The translations under genes and the position numbers were made by a program. Shown here in pieces: positions 25,120 to 37,745 of a stretch of 64,000 nucleotides of DNA. The stretch covers positions 4,154,001-4,218,000 of the forward strand of contig JAZGTH010000059.1 in NCBI GenBank assembly GCA_036877525.1, read 5' to 3'. The DNA comes from Chromobotia macracanthus. Its lineage: Eukaryota; Chordata; Actinopteri; Cypriniformes; Botiidae. The notes below the pieces were generated by a model. It saw only the letters and a program-made list of their open reading frames with translations, ran no database searches and had not been told where the DNA came from. How positions within the stretch are numbered: position 1 is the first letter of the stretch; each line of letters begins with the position of its first letter.

Positions 25120-25330
25120 ACGCTCGTATCACGTCGAACTCTTTCATAGTTATCTGCCGCTGATAAAGCTGTCTTGATTTCAATTCCTCCCGTTTGCCAG
25201 CTCAGTTCCCCAGCCTCTCTGCGGGCGAGCTCAGATAATGGAGATGATGGCTATTTTTGGAGGCTGGAGAGCCACCGTGGTTGTTAGCATTAGCGGTGCT
25301 TCGGCTCTGCATCTCACAGAAGTATTTAGA
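25120..25330. promoter_or_regulatory. Possible regulatory island
   Basis: Relatively GC-rich with clustered CpGs (for example GCGGGCGAG). Motif-like words include CTGATAA and AGATAAT (GATA-type) and CTATTTTTGG (MEF2-like). No open frame runs across it. The functional reading is inference. Confidence 0.2.
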
Positions 25331-25797
25331 TTGCTTACAATAGGGTTAGAATTGCTGGTTATGTAGTTGTTATATCTAAGCTGTGTGCCTGAACATTTTC
25401 ATAATAGGCTCAGAATGCTTGCCCTTAATTTAAGTACTTACGTCATACCTGTGTTAAGATATTATCGTAAATACATTCCAGGTATATACAAGCACTGTGG
25501 GTTTTTTCTCCCGACATTCAATTTGTGAATGTTTAGTGAATTTGCCCTTCAGACTGTATAACACGATTAGCTGTACAAACCATCCATTTTTCCAGACTGT
25601 CTCTTTCAGTTACCAAGATCCCCTTGTTTTGTTTGGCACTTTTCCCAAGATCCACCAGACATAAATACATATATCTGTGGTAAAACGGGCTCATTTGTTC
25701 ATACAGTTTATCACATCATTGTGAATGCTGCTTCAGGCCCTTGGTTCTGTATTTTTGCTTATTACTGAACCATCTGCTGTGTCTTCCCTCGTTCCAG

Positions 25798-25962
25798 GAA
25801 GAACAGTATGGTGGTGTCCCTGTCTCTGTGATTGGCAGAGCTGTCCCTGCTGGACATGTGCCTGGGGGCAGCCTAACCTCTACATTTTTAATAACTCACC
25901 CTATTGACTCCTGTGCATTTGGATCAATGAGCTATGCAGAGAGAGCAGGAGGAACGGAATGA
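25798..25962 (+). other. Orphan candidate terminal exon
   Basis: A strong pyrimidine-rich acceptor (CTTCCCTCGTTCCAG) ends at 25797. An open frame of 54 codons starting EEQYGGVPVSVIGRAVPAG follows and ends at a TGA (25960-25962), with ATTAAA at 26128-26133. Composition is richer in GC than the surroundings. I do not recognise the peptide, and the other frames are also partly open, so coding status is doubtful. It could be a non-coding RNA exon. Confidence 0.2.
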
Positions 25963-27046
25963 GACGCGTTTCTGCTGGGGATGAATGGCTGCATAAAGCG
26001 ATCTATCACTTCCTGTGTCTTGTGATAACAGATGAAGAGTCTCTGTTTTAATGAAGATTGATGCTTTCTGATCGATTGTTTACAATTTGCTGTGTTTTTC
26101 TCTTGTGCTTTTATGACGCATTGCCGTATTAAAACATTTATGATAGTGTCTCATCAGCGTTGACCTTTTATTAAATGACTTTATTAGATAGCTGCATAAT
26201 TATCTGTCTTCCTGTTTGCATACTAATCTATCAGATATAGTATTTTAGTCTTGTATCATAATACATCAAATAGCAGTACGTGATTGGTTGTCTTTAAAGG
26301 ATTAAAAATTTATAGTGACGGTTATAATATATTTAATTATGTATCTCTGCTAGAATTTAACCGAGCTGGCTGTCATGTAGATGGGAGATGAGGGCAGAGG
26401 GAAGGTTTCCTGCTGCTGGTCTGATTAACCTTTTAGTGCCGAGAGGCCGATATGGATTAGTGTGAAGAAAATGGGGGTCAAGGCACCTGCATACACACAG
26501 ACACACACCCACAGCATACGGCTTATTGTGTGAGAACAGTGGTACTTATTTCTTGGTTTCTGCACTAAGGTGGCACAGAGACTGAGGACAGTAAGAGTAA
26601 GATATGTAATGCAAAGTATTTGTTGTCCTCAGTGTAGTCAATGAGTTTGGATAAGGGCAGTCGACATATGCCGTGTGACATGCTGTGCTCCATCTAAAAC
26701 AATTATAAAAAACATATTTCTAGTTATTGTTATAATCCAAACAGTTCCTGTGACCTCATATTATCTGACACCTAATGAAATGGTTCTTTGTCACACCGCA
26801 GGGCTAATGTTCTAATTAGCTGCAAATAAGCGATTAAAAAGTAGAATTTTATTCCCTTCGGAGAGCTAAAAATATTAACTAAATCCTTGATTTAACCTTT
26901 CAGTCAAAATAAAAAGTCAACTAAATTAAAATAATAGAATTCCTAAAACAAATAAGTTTACAAATCATTCTTATTTCAGTAAAAAACGATCAGGACTCTT
27001 GTTGACTTTGTTTGATAAATGACGGTGCTGTTGTTTTTGTCTGCAG

Positions 27047-27315
27047 GGAATGAGTGTGTGTGATTGAGTGACGGCATCCTGCTTCAATCTCTCAGTGCTT
27101 CCGATAGCTGCGGCCCACACATCCATCACATGACATCACCAATCTTCCGTCAGCATGGCTCTCAGCCCACGACCACCTACTCTCTCTGCTCCAACTATCA
27201 ACACACACAAACTCACTCTGACACAAGACCCAATTAACTAAACCAGCTCCTCTGTGTAGTTTATATGAGTGTGTTGTTGATTATAAAACAACAATAAAAA
27301 AATTCCGGCTATAAA
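27047..27315 (+). other. Orphan candidate terminal exon with poly(A) signal
   Basis: The acceptor GTTGTTTTTGTCTGCAG ends at 27046. The sequence after it is less AT-rich, and AATAAA follows at 27293-27298, about 245 bases later. The only ATG frame (27155-27241) encodes 28 residues with no recognisable features. If real, this is more likely the 3' exon of a non-coding transcript. Confidence 0.2.
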
Positions 27316-29059
27316 TTCTAATGGGATCAGCTGTGTGTCAATAGCATGTCAACAATAAATATGAATACAGTAAATATGCATTCTAGCCCAGCCTTTCATA
27401 AGTACACTTAGATGCATCACTAGCAATGTATAACAACTATATTTGGTTTGGTTTAATAAATGTTTACTCCGATCAGCTTGTCTTTTAGCTTTATCTTGGT
27501 GTGTTTGGTAAAATAAACACACAAGTGTAATTTAAGTGTTTTTTGCACATAACATGCTTCAAGCTCTATTGTTTTTTATAAATTAAATAAATGTTTTCCA
27601 TAATATTCTTGTTTGCCTTTGTTTGCACACAGGCTATTTTCACCTCATCGAGGCAGGAAACAAATGTGTGCCTTTTTACGATAAACACATCAGTGTACCG
27701 TAATCTGCTTTGAGTACCTGTTCATGGAGTAGAAAACTGGTTAATGCATTGCCAATTTTCACACATTAGAATGCTGTGTCTCTGTGAAGTGTCATCAGTC
27801 TAAATAGCTTGCATAACTACATGATTGATACTTCATAATAGACTCTGGCAAGGCAGGCTCTTGTCAGTATCTGTTAAATCATAATCTCTGCCAGTTAGCA
27901 GGTTAACTTTTCATCCAGATCAACTCACTGTGATATGTAAGCACAGGGACAGTCTCTCCAGAGCTGCAGAAATGTTGAGAGTTTTGCTCTTTGTCCAGTT
28001 ACTGCCCAGGTGATAGAGCTGCACTGAGATCTCAGTAGATTTACAGTTTCTGTGTGTTGGCAGATTATTAACCATTTACCAACTGTGCCACTAACCGCTT
28101 TCACAATGTCTTTGCTCTCATTTCTTTTTTTAGATCTGTTTGGTTTTAAAAGTATCAGGCTCCAGATTTATCATTTCATTTACTTTTTCCATCCACAATT
28201 GTTCTTCTGGGGTTCTAGTATTTATTGTATTTATTTATTGTACTAATTATTATTTTACTATGACTGGGTGGACCAAGTTTCTGAACACCAAACAGGGCTC
28301 ATTAACGTGTTATTGTTGTTAATATTACACATGACTGTAACATCACTGATTTTGGAATGAAGAATTTTTGCAGCTTAGTTTCAAAAACTGATTTTTAGAT
28401 TGGGAAGGAAAAAGAGTGCATTTTCATGTTTCAAGTAATATGTTTATTGTTTTCAGAGCAGTGAGAGATATGTGTGTCTGTCACAGAGGGGTTATGCAAG
28501 TGTCAGCGGAAACAATTTTCCATCCCAGCAAGAGAGTTTGTGCAGGCCCACTGTTGCATCACCTTTCCCTGCACATACAGAAACACTTCTGCTTTCTCCA
28601 GCCAAGATTTTTATTTAAAAAGCAAGCATCTGTATGTATTGGCTTCAGAATAAACATGTTAATTAAATCCTACTATAAAACTTGCCAGCTTTGATCGTGA
28701 GGGAAAAGTTGCACAGCTGTACTCAGAAGCAGTTCCATTAAGGCTGTCAGAAGTGTTGTTGTTCTCATTAAATGCATTGCTGGGAGTCTAGATAATTAAA
28801 CTCCAACCCAGAAACAATGACATTTAATTGTATGGATGCCATTCAGGGTATTTCTGCTGGCAAAATAAACTATTAACATGTCATTACAAGTTGACTCTTT
28901 ATTTCTTGTTTTAATTTTCCTTGAATTATGTGCTTTGGCAATTGATTCTGAGAAACAGACATGTTGATAAAAAATGGCCATGCTGTGTGCTGATGATAAT
29001 CAAATACAGTATAGCCCACAGTTCTTTAAGGTTATAGCTAACTGATTTTATTTGTGGCA

Positions 29060-29400
29060 CTTATAATGTTGTGAAATATGCAAAGCTACATACATTTTGA
29101 CAGCAAACAGGAATTAAAAGGTAGTTCAGTGACTTCCAAAGCCACGCCTCCTTCCACACATTAATGCATACATAGTTTGACAGGCAAGTAGGACATCCTA
29201 TCATTACATTTGGTCTGAATGCAATGATTGGACAAACATTTTGTGGTCCTGCATGTTTCACAATAGATATATATTTATATAAATGTATTTAGACCACTTT
29301 ACTAGCGACTGCTATCAGGATGTGAAGAGACTTTCAACCAGCATAACAAAAAATGTTTCTGTAAAAAACTAAACCTACCCTGCTGTTAACACAGTGGACA
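29060..29400 (-). repeat. Unclassified dispersed repeat, copy 2 (- orientation)
   Basis: Read on the - strand it follows the copy at 7903: GCAGGGTAGG, GCTGGTTGAAAG, GATAGCAGTCGCTAG, AAAGTGGTCTAAATA, GCAGGACCACAAAATG, GGAGGCGTGGCTTTGGAAG. It has a single copy of the block that is tandemly repeated in copy 1. The 66-residue open frame here is repeat-derived. Confidence 0.7.
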
Positions 29401-29807
29401 GCAGTGTTTCGACACAATTGAGACATAAAGCTCTGCTGTGGGACTTTAATGCCTTCTTATTCAGGTAGCCCATTCTGATTGCATGGCCATAAATGTTTTG
29501 TCATGCCCCCCAGCTCTGGGGGTACACAGCTCCTATTAGGCTGCATATTTATCTTGGTTTGCATAAGCAGCACTTCAATTCTAACAAATAGAACAAACAA
29601 AAATCTTGTTTGTTTTTAACAGCATAAACATTTTAAGCAGCAGTGACCTTGTGCAATGAATAAATAGAAGTTGAGTCTGAAATGGATTATTGTTTGGTAA
29701 AAGTCGTACAAAACTCTGCAATTAATCTGCGATTAAAAATTCTTTAACAAGAGTAACCTGCATGAACATACAATTGACAAATCGGTTAATGACTGATTGG
29801 AACTACG

Positions 29808-30115
29808 TTTTCATGATCTCTGTGTACTATATATGCGTTCTTGATGTCTCTGTGTTATACAGTACATTATTACCTTACGTTACAGTTACGTCTGTGTGTT
29901 GTGTTTTCATGATTTCTCTGTGTTGTATGTCTTCACAATCTCTTTGTATTGTATGTGTTTTCATGAGCTTTGTGTGTGCTGTACTTGTTTTCATGAGTTC
30001 TGTAGGCTATACATATTTTCAAGATCTATTAGTACTACAGTATATAATTTCATCTGATCTCTGCGTTATACATGTTTTCATGATCTCTGTGCTATACATG
30101 TTTTACAGTCCTCCT
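29808..30115. repeat. Degenerate minisatellite, unit about 25-30 bases
   Basis: Words such as GTTTTCATGATCTCTGTG followed by a TATAC-type spacer recur with variation through the stretch (near 29808, 29906, 29967, 29990, 30074). The 126-residue open frame at 29762-30142 is a by-product: it shows the repeat as VFMISV, VFMISL, VFMSF, VFMSSV and VFMISV. Confidence 0.7.
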
Positions 30116-30119
30116 TCAG

Positions 30120-31880
30120 GCTGCAATATTTATGTTCTTTAAAATTTGATTTAAATTCATTCCATAGAGATTAGCTGCCGCTGACCTTTCCCCACTATAT
30201 TCAGATAGCCCTACATTGAAACTTCCAATTCATAATCTGTTTTTGCTAAAACTGAGCACAGAGAGCCACAATCTGATTCCTGATTCCTTAGTTACCAGCC
30301 TTTTCCAAATCAAGACATTAGAGAAGATCTGGGATCTGATTGTACACATAATCCAGCCTTTTAAATATGCTGTATTCTAACCTCAGAACAGTTTCTACAG
30401 TTACATTGGTCAGAGTGTCTGAAAATATTTTATAATGAGGTCTTTGTAATCTATAAGAAACTTACTTTTCCAACAGTATATATCAGAGTTAATGATAGGA
30501 AAAAGAGATTTCCGACATCTAACCAGTCTTGTGCCAGAAAGGGTTCTTAAGGTGGCAAATAAGCACTATAATCAGATCTTGTGTTGATATGTCCAGTTAG
30601 CTATTATCATTTACTCAATGCCTGGTTGGATACATGTAAATGTTACAATAAAAGTTTTACAGTAGATCATGGTGTGGGATCACCTTATACTTAAATACTC
30701 AGATATTCCTGGAAACCACTTATATATAACAATTTGTGTGGCCAACTAGCCTACAGGGTATCTCAATTAATTCAGCTGTTTTTTATAACCTCCGTGCAAC
30801 TCATTGATAACCCTCAAAAAATGTCAGCCCCTCCTTATTAAAAGGCCTTGAACCCCTGAGTCAGTTTATTGGAAGTTACAGTCTGAGTATTCGTACTGCA
30901 TATAGGGGATTATCATGTCAACTGCAGCTATTGAACTAACCTCTTGAGTTGAACAGGAAAGTCCACAGAAAGCATTGATTCTCTAAGTTGGCAGTCTAAG
31001 GCATTTGGATCAGTATTTTTACCCTTTAGTGGCACCAGCCACTTAGGATCACGGAATCATGTGGCTTCCCTCTGTGTTAGCCAGTTGGGTTCAGTCTGTG
31101 TTGACCCCAGTGTTCAATGGATGCTAGGATTGAGGCCTATTAGAGCTTCCTGGAAAAAGCCTGGCATCCCATGAGACAGATCTCAAGCAAGTGATCTGTT
31201 TATTGACAATAACAAGCCAGACTCACTGAATGAGAATTTGTGTGGTGATTTTCCTTGAAAATTAGATTTACTTTTCTAGAGGGAAATGTCAATACTGGTA
31301 AGGCTGCAAACCTGGTGTTAAAATGTTCTGTAAGCAAAGTTATGCATTTATTCTTTGGTTCTATGTGAAAAAGAGTATAAAAATACTAACAAAGGCGTTG
31401 ATGCCATCTTCCTTTTTAAACTTTTACATTGCAACGTTGTTTCTGACTAAACCAGCGACCACAAAATTAATAGCATAGCTTTGGCTCTCATGGAAACCTG
31501 GCTACATGGTTGAAAGTCCTCCAAAGAGCTCTGTGTTTTGTTTCTTATGATCCACTTCAATTATCCTGTGTTCTTTATATAAACAGAGATACACAAATAG
31601 CCTGTAATCAAGCAATGGATTACAATCTGCATGGCCTTCACACGTCATTAATTTGCTGTTTCTGTGTTCTTTCAGTGTCTATTATTAATGAGGGAAATCA
31701 GCCTTGTAAGGTCATGACTCACTAATGTTGATTAATTTGAAGGTTTTTAGAGAATATAAAGTCATATGCAGGTGAACATACTGTAATTTAGTTATTTGCA
31801 TGTTGTTAAGTTTTCCCTCTTTAGTGGTGCCAGACAGGATATTTTCTGCTATAATTGTAATTAGACAGCCTGGCAATATG
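30120..31880. other. Intergenic, no gene recognised
   Basis: No open frame with family features and no low-complexity repeat. Parts of 30.5-31.2 kb have the look of an old decayed element, but I cannot match them to a known family. Confidence 0.5.
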
Positions 31881-31887
31881 AATTGAT

Positions 31888-32141
31888 AACACTTTAATTT
31901 GGGGAACACATATTCACCATTAACTGTGAATGTTGCCTCAATAAACTCCCAATTTACTGCTTATTAATACATAGTAAGGTAGTTGTTGTAGTGTTTAAGT
32001 GCAGGATTAAGGGATGTACAATATAGTCATGCAGAATAAGGTGTCAATATGTGCTTTATGAGTACTAATATACAGCCAGTATGCAAGCTAATAGGCAACT
32101 TGTTCAAAGTGTGAATTGGTCCACATACTAAAGTGTTACTG
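31888..32141. repeat. Non-autonomous DNA transposon remnant with short inverted termini
   Basis: The left end is AACACTTTAATTTGGGGAAC and the right end ACTAAAGTGTTAC, giving inverted termini around AACACTTTA. Inside are TATTCACCATTAACTGTGA and TTTACTGCTTATTAATACAT, phrases typical of a short element widespread in fish genomes. It has no coding capacity. Confidence 0.6.
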
Positions 32142-34244
32142 ATGTATTACATGCGTTTAAAGAAGGTTTGTGTGTTTGTGAAAAATGACATAATTCAAAG
32201 ACCAGTAAAATCCCTTTTATATAAACCACATATTCTACAATAAATCTGGATGCCACCTAAAGATATTCTTGCAGTTTATGTAAGTGAAGATCTTTTTGTT
32301 AGATTATGATCGTTTTGAAGAAAGTCTTATCTCCAGTTTGCCTACCCTTAATCCATATGACTGATGTAATTTATCATTTCTATAATAATTTTCAATGAGA
32401 TCTGATTCTTTAACATTTATTTTATCAGAAGATCAAAGGCAGTTCAGAGGAAATGGAACTTAGATTACAAAATCCCCAAAACATCTCATACTAGAAAATA
32501 AACAAAACAAACAAATGAATACTGAAACAAATAGAAAATTAAACAAATAGACTCTAAAGATTATTTTTATGCATGTGTGGAGAGAACTACTGTTGCACCT
32601 TTTCCCGCCAAACATATCAGGTCATTGAATATGTAATGTAATGGATTTGGGGGAACAGTTTTCCATTAAGTGTACACTTATGTCATACATGTTATTTCTC
32701 AGTAACTATAGTATGTCTAATGAGTGTTGTGGGGCTCTTTTTTCCTCTCTGGGAGAGGGAGGAAGTGTGTGTGTTCCGTGGATATGTGGCTAACCTCACG
32801 TCCTCCTGTCTCTGCACTTACACTTGAGAATTCAGTCGATACGATTCATTATTTGGATATCAACTTAACTTCCAAAGAACATGTTTTATTAACAAAGCTG
32901 TTTTGTACTAAATTGCAATTAAGTTTATTAAATACTGTATAAATAACATGCATTGTGTCTATCCAAAAGGTAATATGATGAAGACATAACATAGAAAGTG
33001 AATGTGCAGTATCATATCAGTATTAAAGACAGGAAGTGGCTTTCTTGCGTTTTGTTAGCATGTTTGCCTAAAGCACCTATATGAGTCACACAGGTTTTCT
33101 TTCCGACTTCCCATCACAGTATAATAAAATTACACATAAAAAAGCAATGAAGCACATTCTGTTTTGTTTGCAAAAAACAGATCTCATAAAGCTGCACAAT
33201 CCATCTGAAAGGTCAGTCTTTCCTGCATCTGTAAATATTCATAAATCACACCAGTTCTCCTTGAACTTACCCTCCTATGTGAAATTCCTTTTATTTAGAC
33301 CTTTAATAGCTTTGCTGCTGCTGCCTGTGGTACTATTTCGTAAGAGCAGCCATTGGCTCACTATGTGTGTTGCAGTGCTGTCACATAATGATGTGATTTG
33401 ACCTGAATCGGTCTTGTCTAATATTCAGGTATCTTTTCCCAGATGACTCAGTGTTGCTAATCCCAGCTGCCCCATTCCAATGCACAGAAAAATGATCATC
33501 AAGGACAAAACAACAGAATTTCTGTTTATCCAGTGGGATTTAGTTTGAGTTTGAATTTTGATTTTTTTTTTTGGTCATTTAAGATTGCTTTCACATTATG
33601 ATGTAAATCCCATTAGTATTTCTTTAAGGTTTCTTGACTTGGATAAGTTAAGCAAACCAGTGAAGATAGAAAGTATATAGTATAAAGTTTTATCCCCTTT
33701 TTTGTACTCTTTATCCTGTTTACTGTAGTTTTCTGTATTTGTACAGCATTCTGACTGTGTATTGTCATGGGTATTATGTATGATCGTCATGCGGAAGATT
33801 TCCCACAGGCTCATATGATCTGCTTATCACATCAGTGGCTGTTGTAAAGCAGAGATACCAAGAGAACAGGGCAGGAATAACATTGTAATTGATTGGTTCT
33901 ACATTTGTAAGTGTAATCAGTGATGTCTTGACTCATGCAGTGAGTTCAGTTGTATTTTCAGTATTTTTTAACAAATATAAATGCTTGCGAAAGAAAGACA
34001 ATCCAGTAAACTATTAAACTATTACAATTAAACTATTGTAAACTATTACCCAGATTAATACCCATTTGTGGTGGAACTATTTAAAGCCCTCACAAGCCTG
34101 GGAATATTTATGTTACTGTATGTAAGCAGCGGACTGTGGGTGGAGAAATAGTCTCTATCTCAAGAGGCGGTTTGTGAAGACAGTATTTCTGTCATCCTGA
34201 TCCAGGCAGTTTAACTTTCTCCACAGGCCAAATTAACTGCCTAT

Positions 34245-34350
34245 CATCTCTCTTTCTCTTTTCTCTCTCTCTCTGTCTCTCTTTTTTTCTTTCTCTTTGT
34301 CTCTTTGTCTTACTGTCTCTCTCTTTCACTCTCTCTCTCTCTTTCTCTCT
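34245..34350. repeat. Polypyrimidine (CT-rich) tract
   Basis: About 105 bases almost wholly C and T on the + strand, with long TCTC runs. Confidence 0.9.
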
Positions 34351-34474
34351 GTGAGGCATCTTAGAGTCAAATACTTTAATTACAGAGCAGCAGATAAAGA
34401 TCTCTCAATTTACATGGCCTCTGAAGAAATGCTGCAGCACTGTTCATCAATGCTGAAGGTGGCAAAATCTAAAT

Positions 34475-34540
34475 TCTGTTTTGGAATGACATGAGGGAGA
34501 GTAAATTATGACCAAATTTTATATTTGGTGAATTATTTAT
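34475..34540. repeat. Angel-like element, end fragment
   Basis: TTTTGGAATGACATGAGGGA, then AGTAAATTATGACCAAATTT, then TTTGGTGAATTATTTA. This is the usual terminal part of the cyprinid fold-back family ('ACATGAGGGTGAGTAAATGATGACAGA'). Confidence 0.65.
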
Positions 34541-35851
34541 CATGTCACCCAGTGACACACACGTTTCACTTGTTGTAGATATTTGGCAGCTGTGCTTCCA
34601 GACCTGAAATCAGTGCGTCCCAACGAACCAGTGTGACATTTAATATCCGGGGAAGACCTGTGGGAAAATTAAAAGTGCATGGGAGTTTTTAACCCGGAGC
34701 ACTGGATACACTTAACTGGTCTTAGTGAGTTTAACATCTCACACTTGATACACCAGCCATCATCAGGATGTATTCAACACCAAGAACAACCGTAACCAGA
34801 GCTCAGTCACTGGGCACCAGAGATCAGCCACCTGCTGTGCTGATAAACAAAGTTTATACAGCCAGTAATAAAAGATGATCTAGTTAAATATAATGTCTGT
34901 TGCCCAAATGGGCTGGATTAACCGAGCACGTTCCATTCAAAGAATGAGCCTGGAAGGAATCGCCCGAGAAGCCCCGTCTCCCTGAGCTGCCAAATTCCTT
35001 GAACGATCTCCATAAAACCAGCTGCTCGCTCATGTAGTATTCCCCCAGGAATCCTGGGACAACTTTTACCTTTTAATACATTGCTATATAAAACATTTTC
35101 TTGTCATTTTTGTTGAAATGAAATGCACCCACTACATCTTAGACATAAATATGAAGGTCACTCTCTGGAGACCCTGGTTATTTACGGCTCTTATAGACTC
35201 TCAAACTGTAATCCATGGAAAGCTAGACTTACATTTCTCCACCAAGTAATGTTACTCCATCTCTCTTATATAACTGAGGTGAACATGGTGCTGTATTCCA
35301 ACTCTGTTCTCCCTCAAGTATAGTTTCTACATTACAAACCATTCAGCCATGAATCTACTTGTTTTCCCAGTGATCCTCAGGGAAACCCATCTCAACCATT
35401 TGAAAGCAGTTAACATTACAAGTTGAGAAAAGTTGGTTGAGAAAAGTGTCATGCATGTAACAGCTATTTGATGTCTTTTCTACTAAAAGAACTGAAGCTT
35501 ATTTTGGGCAGCACAGGAATTATTCATCTCAGTGTTTAGCTTGAGAACTATTGCGAAGACTGTATGTTCTGACCTAATGTGCCAGTGCTTTAATAGACAG
35601 TAAATTAACACCTTTAACATGTCTTACAGTAATAGAGACGGTAGTTTATCACCCCTACACATCTTTTTATTCTCATCATAGCCTCAGTGCAGGCTTTGAC
35701 TGCTCTGCTGAGCTTTGCTCTGTGTGCTTTGTCCTGTGCATGAAGATTGACTTGCTGTGTCTCCTGTCCCTCTCAGGACCCCGTGGGTGCTGCTTTGACA
35801 CTTCTGCAATCATTTGTAGTATCTTGTGGATCTGTATAACTGAGAGAGCAG

Positions 35852-36180
35852 CCTATACCCAGCTAACAGGAAATGTTCTCAGAACGTTGGCTAACGTTCT
35901 GTAAAAGTTCTCTCAAAATTATTAAAAAAGTTCTTGTATTAATGTTAGTAGAAGGTTTTTTATCGTTATATACCATATATATAAAAAACATTATTTTTAA
36001 GGATTTTTTTGTGGAATGTTTTGAAAGAATTATAGGATTAAAAATGTTTGAATAACATTCTTATAACTAAGCAATAATAATTATACGACGTCTAAAAATG
36101 TTTTTGCAAATGAATTTTATGTTTGAAATAACTTTCAAACTAAGGTTTTTAACATTTTTGTAACAATAAGGAAATATTCT
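35852..36180. repeat. Dispersed repeat with AACGTT-rich ends, copy 1
   Basis: It starts CCCAGCTAACAGGAAATGTT, then CTCAGAACGTTGGCTAACGTT, and shares order and wording with 53595-53873: GTTCTCAGAAC, TAATGTTAGTAG, AAAACATTAT, TTGTAACAATAAGGAAATATT. The start CCCAGCTAA is the inverse of TTAGCTGGG at the end of copy 2, suggesting inverted termini. Confidence 0.65.
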
Positions 36181-36257
36181 CACACACACACACACACACA
36201 CCACACATATATATATATATATATATACACACACATATATATTTATATATATATATT
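36181..36257. repeat. Compound (CA)n-(TA)n microsatellite
   Basis: (CA)10 followed by two TA runs separated by a short CACACA. It sits at the right edge of the dispersed repeat copy. Confidence 0.95.
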
Positions 36258-36507
36258 TACTAGCAGTGAGGAGAAGCCAAATGATTGTTTTTGTTTTTTC
36301 TTCTCATGAAGTGTGACTGACATATAGTATCAATAGCTTAATGCTTTGAGCTCTTCACTTGCTTCTTAATGACCATCCCTTCACACTGCCCTGATCTCCA
36401 GGGATATCACTTAAACACATGCACCATTTTCTCCCTCCACACTTATTTCTCCCCAGATTCACTTTGGCCCAAGAGTCCTTGAGTTTTTTGAAGAAATGGC
36501 CAAACTT

Positions 36508-37045
36508 AAAGAAACAGTTCAACAAAAAACGAGATGTCTTTCATTAGTGACTCAACATTATTGTCATTCCAAACCCGTATGACTTTCTTTCTTCCACTGA
36601 AGCCGAAAGACGAAATAAATCAGAATGTCCAGAGAGCTTGTTTTTCTAATGAGGGCTGGTGCTGTTGAGCTCCACAAATGGCACACAGACAGACACACAC
36701 ATAAAAGCAACATAAATCTTGTGTAGGACTTGTTGGCAAAATATATCTTGAAATTATTTTTCCTAATTGCCAAATTGTTAAGAACAAACCTCGTTAAATT
36801 ATGTTTGATGTGTGATTAAAACAATGTAGTTTAAAAACATGTCTTAATATCTCAAGAGCAGTAGTAGTTTTGCAGTTGATCAAATAAATGTTTGTACTTT
36901 ATCTGGAAACCCTCACTCACTCTGGATATGTTTCTTTTTTGAATTCCACAGAAGAAGGCCACACAGGAATGCCACATATGACATGAGGGTGAGTACACGA
37001 TGACAGGATTTTTATTTTGGGTAAACTGTCCCGTTAAATGTCCCG
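36508..37045. repeat. Angel-like / fold-back DNA element, long degraded copy
   Basis: The left end has AAAGAAACAGTTCAACAAAA, then CATTCCAAACCCGTATGAC. The right end has ACATGAGGGTGAGTACACGA, then GACAGGATTTTTATTTTGGG, then TAAACTGTCCCGTTAAA. The ends are inverted relative to each other. The 69-residue frame on the - strand inside it is a by-product. Confidence 0.6.
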
Positions 37046-37745
37046 TTAAAAAACATTTGGAATGATTAATTTAGTCTGAGAACTGTTGTGGTATTCATTT
37101 GTGTTTGTTTAAATTTTGTTAAATAAAATCATGTTCTTTTCAAAGTACCTTTTTGGGATATGTGAGCTTTGCTATTTTGTCATAACCAACGACTGTCATT
37201 ATTTGTTGGGATCTCTATCTGCTTGATACATTTCATGTTGCTGTTCTAACTCAAATGTGTTCATCATTCACTTTGGTGCAATTAAAATCAACCAATTCCC
37301 AACGCCACAGTCAAAACCCATCTGGATATTTTCAGACGTAAACATGTTCGGAATATCAATAAAACATGACTACCAAAAATGCATATCACATTTTCTCATC
37401 ATTCTTCAGCTGTGTAAAATTACCCTGTTGAGGAGTGGAGTGCAGGGCCAGTAAAATCATGTTTATTGCATTACATTAACCAAATAATGCACCAGCCAGT
37501 GACTCATATTCACCTGCATAAACTTCAGAACTGTAGGAACCTCATTCAGCAGCACTTGAGTTTCTAAATAAAACTGCCTATTGCTCATCCCTTCAGCTCT
37601 CAGATCTAAGAATAGATTTCATCCCAGTCAGAGTTCAGAGCCAACAACTCTCCTGACACTATCACACACGCTGTTATGAAAGAACAGTTCTGCACTGACA
37701 TTGTAATCTCTCACTTTGACAGATAATCGTTTGCATGTTTTAACT
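37046..37745. other. Intergenic, nothing recognised
   Basis: Unique-looking AT-rich sequence. The 65-residue frame at 37257-37454 has no family features. Confidence 0.6.

Larger units (their letters stand above)
21067..29040. other. Intergenic, no confirmed gene; two candidate exons and possible regulatory islands
   Basis: AT-rich background. It contains islands with more CpG and balanced composition (22860-23100, 25120-25330), a (GT)n run at 24721, and isolated acceptor-led exon candidates at 25798 and 27047. Short open frames at 22646, 23592, 28052 and 28416 show no family features. Confidence 0.55.
32145..35850. other. Intergenic, no gene recognised
   Basis: AT-rich, with a polypyrimidine tract (34245-34350) and an Angel-like end fragment (34475-34540). 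The 106-residue open frame at 33081-33401 has no domain, no hydrophobic pattern of note and no neighbouring exon, so I leave it out as a gene. Confidence 0.6.

Noticed and set aside
33081..33401. 106-residue open frame on the + strand
   Set aside because: No recognisable family, no neighbouring exons, and AT-driven codon use.
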